Below, in pieces: positions 20,236 through 26,667 of a stretch of DNA of 26,667 nucleotides. The stretch is from assembly GCA_034698045.1 (NCBI GenBank), contig JAQGAU010000525.1:1-26667 (forward strand), written 5' to 3'. The stretch is from Paramacrobiotus richtersi (taxonomy: Eukaryota > Tardigrada > Eutardigrada > Parachela > Macrobiotidae). The notes beneath the pieces are model-generated. The model did no database searches. It had not been told where the DNA came from and saw only the letters and a list, made by a program, of their open reading frames with translations. Positions within the stretch are counted from its first letter, which is position 1. Each line of letters starts with the position of its first letter. Position numbers and translations under genes: made by a program.

Positions 20236-20305
20236 AGTTGGCCGAGTGGGGGCGTTCCCAGAACAGCCATGGCGTTCGCCCGCTGCAGTTCGATGGTGTT
20301 TCGCT
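20236..20305 (+). repeat. tRNA-like pol III box pair, possible SINE head
   Basis: TGGCCGAGTGGG (20239-20250) fits the tRNA A-box consensus TRGCNNAGYNGG. GTTCGATGG (20288-20296) is one base off the B box. The spacing of about 38 bp suits a long-variable-arm tRNA (Leu/Ser type), but I could not fold a convincing cloverleaf or acceptor stem, so this is not called as a tRNA gene. The copy at 15865-15925 has a damaged A box. Confidence 0.35.
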
Positions 20306-21121
20306 GGTCTACAGAGCACCAGTGAAAATCCTTTATCGGGGCCTGTAGACGACAGAATACTGGCATACAAATAACAACAATGCGTACACTGGATGAAATA
20401 CTGCGCTTATGCTAACTGACAAATCATCGCGAGATCACAACAACACGAGCAATTAAATCAGTAATCAGTACACCCAATTTCTTACAGTGGATGGTCAAAT
20501 GTCTGGCTGCATAATCTTTTCCGTCGTATCTTTAAAAGTCCGAATTCTTGTGAAAGTTGACGTTCGTCGATCGCCACGACAGGTGTACGTGCACCAGCAC
20601 GGCCGATAATTAGACGCAAATCAGACATTAAAATTGTAACACCAGATATCTACTTCCTAAAGTGAAAAAAAAGACAATTTCTAGTTAAGTTATGGCTTTG
20701 TCATATCAGAGTTTGTAAAACAGTGGCTCCTCCTGAGGTCAAACCGACAGATCATAGGGCAATAGTGTGTGAATGAAACTGAGAAACCCCAAGGAATTAG
20801 CTTTCTACATTCGCACTTTGAGAAAAAGTAATTAACTGGTTCAAAAGCGTTTTGTACCGAAAAAGAAACATAGAGCGGAAGTTACGCTAATAACGAACGC
20901 AAACGTGTGAGAAAAAAACACGTTAAACCTCGTGTATTCTAATTCGCAACCCCTAATAAGTACATTCCGATTCCAAGCATTTCAGGTTCAGTTCCGCTGA
21001 GAATCGAATAACTCACTTAATAAAGGTGTGTAACTTAATCAAGGTTTCCGCTATTCCGATATGTTTTGGCGTCCTATGCGGCTCATTAAGCACAAGCTTT
21101 CTACAGTTGAAAGCTATCCCA
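20306..21121. other. Intergenic stretch
   Basis: Follows the end of duplication unit 2. No gene, RNA or recognisable repeat was found. A small inverted pair (ACGTGT...ACACGT) lies near 20905-20925. Confidence 0.35.
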
Positions 21122-21500
21122 GATTAGCCAAGATCACAGACTCAGTACACACTAAACTGATCATTCGAAAAAAGAAGACTTGTGTCTATTCTCATAGTGA
21201 ATGACAAACTTATAACGCAGAAATTACTATACTGGCGGATAAAACGTCCTGCAGACATTCAGTACGTGGGAGAAACCCTCCTCCATTAACCATTTAATGC
21301 GTTATATACTAGGAGAATACTGCACGACTTTTGTCCCCAAGTACAGATAGTTTTTATAGTTGTCTGTATAAATAGTTTCTGCGCGGTATACCGTCTTTGT
21401 TTCTACAAGTATATATAGTTCTCGCGTTATATACTAAGAGAATGCAAGTTTTTCGAATGATCAGTTTTACCGTGTACTTGCTCTGTGATCTAGGCAAATC
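21122..21500. mobile_element. Inverted-repeat (MITE-like) element
   Basis: The left arm from 21122 (GATTAGCCAAGATCACAG, then GTACAC, then AAACTGATCATTCGAAAAA) is matched in reverse complement by the right arm ending at 21500. The outer 60 bp pair best, and similarity continues inward to about 21215 and 21421 (ATAACGC blocks). The interior also has a direct repeat of GCGTTATATACTA (21309 and 21424). No clear target-site duplication was found, and there is no coding capacity. Confidence 0.7.
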
Positions 21501-21560
21501 AAAGGGTAGGACCAATTTTACAGGCGCGCATTAACTGAAGTCACGGAGGGTTTTTTTACC

Positions 21561-21691
21561 AAGTGCTGAATGTCAGCGGTACGTTTTTTCCGCGAATACT
21601 AAGTATCCGCAGGACATTTTTTCCCCGAGTACTAAATGTCCGCAGGACGTTCAGTCTGCGAAACCAAAAGTCGCGGGACGTTTTGTCGCAG
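21561..21691. repeat. 33-bp minisatellite, about four degenerate units
   Basis: Units begin at about 21561, 21595, 21628 and 21661. The consensus is roughly AGTACTAAATGTCCGCAGG followed by ACGTTTTTTCCGCG. The last unit is most diverged. Because 33 is a multiple of three, both strands carry open frames with an 11-residue repeat; I regard these as by-products rather than proteins. Confidence 0.75.
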
Positions 21692-21709
21692 GGACGTTTT
21701 GGACGGTCC

Positions 21710-21931
21710 CTTCGGTCGGCGCGCGTATTCCTTAGCCCGCACCTCTCCCGTTTCATGGCGGATCTTCTTCGCTAAATTAATTACACATCACTGTGACATC
21801 AGTCGGTGTGCTTCCGGGATCCACGACCCCATAGTTTCGAATGCAAATGGGCTGAACAGGCGTCCGTTAACCGCTGCTGCTTTTCCGATGTTGCTGGGCG
21901 ATGCGTCAAGGCAACCGCTTATCGACGTGTA
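21710..21931. repeat. Dispersed repeat copy containing the MITE empty site
   Basis: TATTCCTT, TTTCATGGCGGATCTTCTTC and GCTAAATTA match 15945-15997. ATTACACATC and the CCACGACCCCAT block match the sequence right of the MITE at 16337-16420. The MITE is absent here. Confidence 0.75.
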
Positions 21932-22287
21932 TCATCCCATTTCCAACTCTAAATTTCGCCACGCTCCCAGGGCGGTAGTGTAAATGTATTTGTTGTTAAT
22001 ATGTGATATTTCGTAATACAGACCTGTGGGCTTATGCGGATTGTAGGGCTGGTCCAAACGCAATAAAGGCTGTGTTTTTATACAGGGTCGAACAGGACAT
22101 GCCTGAGCCGGAACAGCCACCTCATCGTCACAATAATAAGCAGATTTAGCCAAATCTTTTGCATTTACAGCATTCATTTTGCATACGCCCCATAGGCACG
22201 GATTTTTCATTGCTGGTGGTTTATGAACGGCGTGGGCCGCGTGGCCTAGCAACGGAATGACAGAACAATGTGAAAATAGAAATACAA
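21932..22287 (-). CDS. Possible small secreted cysteine-rich protein, last exon
   Basis: On the minus strand the frame is open from about 22310 to the TGA at 21932. The upper part encodes a hydrophobic stretch (VVFLFSHCSVIPLLGHAAHA) resembling a signal peptide with an A-x-A cleavage site. It is followed by a mature part with cysteines spaced C-x3-C-x17-C-x8-C-x4-C and no further membrane segment. There is no in-frame ATG before the hydrophobic stretch. TTCGCAG|TT at 22288/22287 could be a splice acceptor, with the start codon on an upstream exon I could not find. No family recognised; it may equally be a chance frame. Confidence 0.35.
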
Positions 22288-22865
22288 CTGCGAATTTGTA
22301 TGGCCTTTAACTGCAGAATAATAATGCTAGTCTAGAAATGAACCACAATACTACTTATACTAGTAATAATACTATCTATGAAAATGAAGCGACAGTCAGG
22401 ACAGTCTCTTCTAGTACTACAGCCGGAAATCACGCGTATACTTCTAATGACAAAACTATTAATTTTGGCCAGGCCGGTGCCTGATTGCTTTCTGTAGCCA
22501 TTATAAGAACAATTAAGCAGCGCCAGCCGGATCACGATTAAGAGATCTGCTAGCAGTTCTCTCTCACCCAGTGTGCACTCATCCAAAGGGCGCAGGGAAG
22601 CGGTGCTGAAACGAATACACTTTATTTTTACTATGCTGTCAGTACAGTGAGTAGACAAGCGTCGAGCTGCGGTGTGCTCTGATTATGAATCGTGTAATAG
22701 CTCATTAAATCGAACGCTGTAAATCTAATGTTCAGGACTTACTACAAATACTCGTATCCGTTTTGGACGATCCCGATTCTGTATGAATCGATAAATTAAA
22801 TTGTCCCAAACCCCTGAACGATCGGCATATGTTAGAGATCTGTTCGAGATTGGTGTACGAAACTT
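22288..22865. other. Intergenic region before the zinc-finger/E2 gene
   Basis: No supported gene. A 108-codon minus-strand frame at 22332-22658 has no recognisable motif and no splice signals linking it convincingly to the frame at 21932-22287. The right end should contain the promoter of the gene starting at 22866; no core element was recognised. Confidence 0.35.
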
Positions 22866-24305
22866 ATGATGACTTTCAACTGCGATTTATGCGGAAAAGT
22901 CTGTACCACTTCGCGGGGACTGAACGCACACCGAGGTTCAAAATTGTGCAAGTTCAATGCTGCAACAGCCTCCACATCCGGTGGTGCCAATCAGGTACAT
23001 AAAAATGATTCTCAGGCTTTTTTATTCATGTGAGGCACTTTGTACATACAGGGAAATTCGGAAAATCTGGCTAATTTATAAAGTTCTCTTCGACAGAGCT
23101 GAACCAGCCGCCACCGGGTGTCATGAATGACAACCTAGAAATATCGTCCGTTTCGAGAGGATACGGCACAAAACAATTCTACGTCCACTGTGGGCGGCCG
23201 ACATAACTAATCCGATTTTTATTCTTTCAGCTGCCAAGCCTGCCACAGACTGCACAGGAGGAAGAAACAAACTGGGCCATAAGATACGTCGACTGCGAGC
23301 TAGCAAAGACCAACGACAACCGGGGTATAGTGGTCGTGGAGCGGGTCGATGGGCGCTCCGACAAACTAATCGGTACCGTCCAGGGCCCGACGGGCACGGC
23401 CTACGAAGGTGGTGTGTTTTCCATTGACGTTGATGTTCCTCCGAAATACCCTTTCAAACCACCAAAAATCCATTTCATCACCAAAATCTGGCATCCCAAC
23501 GTCGAGCTAGCCACAGGGCAGATCGCGGGAGAGTTATTGGAGAATGAGTGGACGGCGGCTATGACGGTCCGGGGGATGCTCATGTCGGTTCACACATTGC
23601 TCAGCACGCCGGTAATAAGCGAAATAATCGGTGAAAGGTTATTTTCTTTGTAATTTTACGCAGACCTTACACAACTAGACCTTAAACATGGGAAAAAAAC
23701 CCGGGAAAAAACAATTACATATTATTATTTTTATAATTCTGCCATGTACAATTAATCTGAAAGTGCGTGCAAAATAAATTAGGGTATATTTTGATGTACC
23801 TGTTATTAAGTAATGTGTATTGTTGTAAACGGGACCGGTTGTAGCTAAAATTAAAATATAATTAATATTAAAATTTATTAAAATTAAAAAAAATTGTAAT
23901 AAAATTTATTTATAATATTAAAATTAAAATATAGCGCGACATACGTTAAACCGCCTGGTAAATAACGTAGTATTTCTACAGGTACTGGACGACGACAAAA
24001 TATCCGACAGCGCAGCCGCCGTGCAGTGTAGCGCCAACCGAAACCTTTTCGACCGCACGGCGCGCTACTGGGCCCAAATGTACGCCGGCGCCCCCGGCAC
24101 CGAGCCGGACCTGAACACTAAAGTGGCCAATATGGTGGAGATGGGTTTCGGGCAGTCGGCCGCCCTACACGCTCTGTCGGAGACATGGTGGAATGCCGAC
24201 CAAGCCGTCCAGAAGTTGGCTGTGCCCCCGCACACCCTTCGCGAACCATGCTGCAGGCCCGTCGCATTACCCACTAATCACCATACAGATGATATTTTCT
24301 TCTAA
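22866..24305 (+). CDS. C2HC zinc finger fused to a UBE2K-like E2 fold and UBA; catalytic Cys lost
   Basis: Exons 22866-22994, 23231-23611 and 23982-24305 (129+381+324 nt, 277 residues), all junctions phase 0 (CAG|GTACAT, TTTCAG|CTG, CCG|GTAATA, CTACAG|GTA). Residues 1-43 hold a C-x2-C-x12-H-x5-C finger (CDLCGKVC...HRGSKLC). Residues about 55-205 are a UBC fold closest to UBE2K/Ubc1: YPFKPPKIHFITKIWHPN, then EWTAAMT, then FDRTARYWAQMYAGAP in exon 3. Residues about 214-250 are a UBA domain (VEMGFGQSAALHAL). The HPN motif is kept, but UBE2K reads ICLDIL at the active site and this reads IAGELL, with alanine at 142 replacing the thiol cysteine. It should not carry ubiquitin by itself and may act as a UEV-like or ubiquitin-binding adaptor. 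The finger is not part of normal UBE2K. The ATG follows an in-frame stop, so the start is well supported. Confidence 0.88.
22995..23230 (+). other. Intron 1 of the zinc-finger/E2 gene
   Basis: A 236-bp phase-0 intron separating the zinc finger from the UBC domain exactly at the domain boundary, consistent with the finger having been added as an exon. Confidence 0.75.
23612..23981 (+). other. Intron 2 of the zinc-finger/E2 gene, with AT-rich tract
   Basis: A 370-bp phase-0 intron. About 23840-23935 is almost pure A/T, made of imperfect repeats of ATTAAAAT. Reading through the donor gives a stop at 23650-23652. Confidence 0.75.
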
Positions 24306-24567
24306 CGCAGAAGTACTGTGCTTGCTCAACACTTGCGAAAGCGTTTACTCTCTGAAAAATCTCCGTCTTTGTGTACTGCATTTGCTGTCCTTGTTGTTTG
24401 GTAATAGCGTAGTGGAATGGCCCTGTAGGCCAAACGCCTGCATCATATATTATTGTGGGTCCATTACATTAGTGCGTTATATTATTTCACAAAATCAACA
24501 AAATATTTTTGTACTTTGTTTGTTAACATGACCAGTGTGTTCCTTGCAGTTGGGTGTTGTAAATAAA
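24306..24567 (+). other. 3' UTR of the zinc-finger/E2 gene with poly(A) signal
   Basis: Follows the stop at 24305. A clear AATAAA at 24562-24567, after a T-rich stretch, is the likely polyadenylation signal. The frame at 24193-24531 overlaps the coding exon in another phase and is not supported. Confidence 0.55.
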
Positions 24568-24677
24568 ATCCGCATCCGATTCCTTTCATCGGTTCATAAA
24601 ATTCATTCGGTTGAAATCAGCAAAATATCCGGCACAAAAAAAACCACCGTTTTCTGGATCGATCCGAGCAGATTAAA

Positions 24678-24833
24678 TCATTTCCGACCAGAAAAGAACA
24701 ACAACAAATAGTTTGTCTTATTTGAGGCTTTTCCACTAATATGACTGCTATCCAGTGTTTCGTCTCCATCAGCGGTTTCGCCAGCATCCGGCTCTCTTTG
24801 GCGTGATTTTTTAAGATATTCCGTGTGCCGGCT
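24678..24833 (-). CDS. Possible terminal exon of an unidentified gene
   Basis: On the minus strand, an excellent acceptor (ATCGTTTTTTCAG|AGCC) is followed by 51 open codons and TGA. The peptide is charged and serine-rich (SRHTEYLKKSRQREPD then ADGDETLDSSHISG), like a disordered C-terminal tail. No upstream exon was found between here and the GPCR at 26075, so it may be a chance open frame. Confidence 0.2.
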   Translation of the reverse strand, partial: SRHTEYLKKSRQREPDAGETADGDETLDSSHISGKASNKTNYLLLFFSGRK

Positions 24834-25057
24834 CTGAAAAAACGATATTATGATTTTTACGTATTTCCTAATGATTCTGGTTTAAACCGACATGATATAG
24901 TATTAGTCAGACACTAATAATATTTTGGTATTAACTTTATTGGTACACACGTGATGGGATGTATCTATGTGTGATTAAATTGCCTACTTTCCACAAGAAC
25001 TTGAACAATCCAGGAGTACACAATCAAAACAAAATATAGGCCATATTTCAGCACGAT
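24834..25057. other. Intergenic stretch
   Basis: AT-rich, with no gene or repeat recognised, up to the left arm of the foldback element. Confidence 0.4.
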
Positions 25058-25598
25058 AGACAACAGGCGCACATCTGCGTATCTGCGCGGATTATCTGCG
25101 TATCGGCGTATTTGCGTCAATAACGCAAATTAGTCACTTTCAGACTTTAGCGTTAGCGCTCTGGCTAAATCTGACTATGCATTCATGCACTCGCGATTGT
25201 ATTCATTTTGGTTTTCGAAACCGTACTTCATTTCTTTTCTTAATATAGTTCGTTTTTATATATTCAGAACTAGCCTAATCACGTGTCTGAACCGAAAAAA
25301 ATAAAAAAATGTATGTTGTTTCTCTTGTTGAATGTAGTTTTTCTGTCACTTTTTCAGACACGCGTTTACGCAAAGTGTGAATGTTCTATTCGGAAACGAA
25401 TTATATGAGAAAAAAACAGAATATGATTTTCAGATTCAGAATGAATACGATCGCGAGCGCACGAATGCCGTGAGTGAGCAGCCAGATTTGGCCAGTGCGC
25501 TAACGCTAAAGTCTGAAAGTGACTAATATGCGTTATTGACGCAAATACGCCGATACGCAGATAACTTACGCAGATACGCAGATGTGCGCCTGTTGTCT
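25058..25598. mobile_element. Foldback (long-arm inverted repeat) element
   Basis: 541 bp. The left arm from 25058 (AGACAACAGGCGCACATCTG) and the right arm ending at 25598 are reverse complements for about 200 bp each, around a 130-bp centre. The outer 110 bp match with only a handful of differences; the inner part is looser. Each arm holds several TCTGCGTA-like octamers near its tip, as transposase-binding subterminal repeats do. GAT borders both sides (25055-25057, 25599-25601), a possible 3-bp target duplication. The 124-codon minus frame across the right arm is a by-product. Confidence 0.82.
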
Positions 25599-25601
25599 GA
25601 T

Positions 25602-26074
25602 ATCCTTTAAAGCGTGTCGGTAATTTCTGCATATTATCTCTGACAGCGTGTGGTTTATTGTTGCCATTCGATTTTTGATTCGGCCTAACCATAATCTGAA
25701 TAAGTGGCTTTGTTGTGCTCTTCACATGGTGGCATGCCATCCGCTAGACGCGGAGGTGCAGCAGACATAAGCACGTAAACAAACTGTACAGCACGTACAA
25801 TGTAGCCGACAGTGGCCCGACACTGCCAATAACCGCATGATATCCGGGATACTGCAAAATTCTACTGACATAACGGGCTAGTTATACCTCTAAACAGCTC
25901 CATCCCGTTGATTCCGGTTTAACCGATAGTCAATATATAACAACCGTCTGCACCGTCTAACTCTCTACTAATCACGGAGCGGACGACGCTGGCTCATCCC
26001 ACGCGCGTTCTCCTTTCAGTGGCAGACGTCAGTATCGTTCCTTTCAACCAGGTCAAAGTCCTGTTTCCTCTGTA
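25602..26074. promoter_or_regulatory. 5' flank of the right-edge GPCR
   Basis: No gene. A TATA-like ATATATAA lies at about 25934-25941, about 135 bp before the ATG. TTCTCCTTTCAG near 26020 resembles a splice acceptor, so a 5' UTR intron is possible. Both are weak calls based on position. Confidence 0.3.
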
Positions 26075-26667
26075 ATGTCGAACAACTCTTCAACGCCGGA
26101 CGCCGGGCCTTCGGGATGGGGCATCGTGGAAATCGGCAATCTCCTCCTGGCTCTGCTCGGCGGAACGTTGAACATTACCGTTTTAACCGCCTTTATTATG
26201 CGCACAGCCTTTTTCACTCCGTTCACGATTTACCTTATCAGCTTGTTGATTGCGAATTTCATGGAGACCGCCTTCGCCAAACTGAGCGCTGCCCTGTGGG
26301 TCGCCTGGCCCGAGTTCCGCACCCATTCCAACTGCGACTTTTACCTGTTTACCAGCTATTTAGCAATGGCCGGCATGATCAACACCCATTTGCTCATCTC
26401 ACTTAACCGGCTGTGGGCCGTGACCTTTCCGGTTTCGTACAAGAACCACCATTCGAAAAAGATGGCGCTGGGGATTTGCACAGGAATGTGGCTGTATATT
26501 TTTGCTATGATTCTACCGCAGCTGATTCGCGATGCACTGTATTTTCGCCTACCGTATAAATCCGTTAACTGGCGGCGTATGCTGAACATCGAAGCGCAGT
26601 TCCCTCTTTATTTCTCAACTTTAATGATCGTTTACATTATTCCTGAAGTCGTGATACTGCTAACGTT
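26075..26667 (+). CDS. Class A (rhodopsin-like) GPCR, 5' part; 3' end outside window
   Basis: Open from the ATG at 26075 to the window end (197 residues). The extracellular start has a glycosylation site (NNSS). TM1 has LNIT. TM2 has LLIANFME, with Glu where Asp2.50 is usual. TM3 begins after a Cys (NCDFYLF) and ends ISLNRLWAV, with NRL in the DRY position. TM4, the loop (RDALYFRLPYKS) and TM5 (VYIIPE) follow. From there it matches the gene at 1-492 closely, so together they show the full family architecture as one exon. The ligand is unknown. The changed Asp2.50 and DRY positions suggest altered sodium binding and G-protein coupling, though that is inference. Confidence 0.88.
   Translation, partial: MSNNSSTPDAGPSGWGIVEIGNLLLALLGGTLNITVLTAFIMRTAFFTPFTIYLISLLIANFMETAFAKLSAALWVAWPEFRTHSNCDFYLFTSYLAMAGMINTHLLISLNRLWAVTFPVSYKNHHSKKMALGICTGMWLYIFAMILPQLIRDALYFRLPYKSVNWRRMLNIEAQFPLYFSTLMIVYIIPEVVILLT

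Larger units (their letters stand above)
16468..20303. repeat. Tandem segmental duplication, unit 2
   Basis: Second copy of 11890-15932. Contains the dead GPCR (-), the shared intergenic region, the intact receptor gene 2 (+) and its 3' flank. About 200 bp shorter than unit 1, mostly from intron 1 of the receptor gene (288 versus 453 bp). Confidence 0.88.

Noticed and set aside
20236-20305. Functional tRNA gene
   Set aside because: A- and B-box-like sequences are present, but no acceptor stem or full cloverleaf could be drawn and the B box is off consensus.
21556-21775. Repetitive Arg-rich proteins on both strands
   Set aside because: Explained by a 33-bp minisatellite, which leaves frames open on both strands by chance.
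25058-25598. CRISPR array or other bacterial repeat system (TCTGCGTA repeats)
   Set aside because: The repeats are short, unevenly spaced and part of inverted arms; the window is clearly eukaryotic with spliced genes.
25366-25740. 124-codon minus-strand frame
   Set aside because: It runs through the right arm of the foldback element; its repetitive content comes from the inverted repeat.
1-26667. Any sign of bacterial transfer or an operon
   Set aside because: Introns, family content and repeat types are all animal-like; no compact same-strand gene run is present.

Overview
The window is eukaryotic and almost certainly from an invertebrate animal. Genes are split by GT-AG introns of 144-618 bp. 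The families present are class A (rhodopsin-like) GPCRs, a gustatory-receptor-like 7TM family, a STE/MAP3K-like protein kinase and a UBE2K-like ubiquitin-conjugating fold. The spaces between genes hold decayed gene copies, a non-LTR retrotransposon remnant and inverted-repeat (MITE-like) elements. The chemoreceptor families point to a protostome; an ecdysozoan such as a tardigrade is my guess, not shown by the sequence.

Layout. 1-492: 3' half of a single-exon class A GPCR (+). 1635-4439: one three-exon gene (-) for a protein with two complete tandem kinase domains. 5112-6252: degenerate Jockey/CR1-type LINE reverse transcriptase (-). 6270-10740: a graveyard with three relics of the gustatory-receptor-like family and one relic of the edge GPCR family. 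10964-12319: intact two-exon class A GPCR (-). 13510-15343: gustatory-receptor-like gene 1 (+), three exons. 16468-20303: a second, tandem copy of the block at 11890-15932, in which the GPCR copy is dead and the receptor copy (18085-19692) is intact. 20304-22865: mainly repeats, with an inverted-repeat element, a 33-bp minisatellite and a possible small secreted cysteine-rich protein (-). 22866-24305: three-exon gene (+) joining a C2HC zinc finger to a UBE2K-like E2 fold plus UBA, with the active-site cysteine replaced by alanine. 25058-25598: long-arm foldback element. 26075-end: 5' part of another GPCR of the same family as the one at the left edge.

Main conclusions. (1) The long reading frames of the two gustatory-receptor-like genes run into intron 1. 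Splicing at a GTAAGA donor conserved in both copies joins two small downstream exons that supply the loop before TM7 and TM7 itself. (2) The kinase gene arose by internal duplication of a whole kinase domain: both domains are interrupted at the same hinge codon by a phase-1 intron, and both carry DxD where DFG is usual. (3) The zinc-finger/E2/UBA protein looks like a catalytically dead UBE2K paralogue. (4) The locus shows birth and death of receptor genes: one recent tandem duplication of a divergent GPCR/receptor pair, and several older relics.

All gene models come from reading frames, splice consensus and recognised family motifs; no alignment or database search was run.
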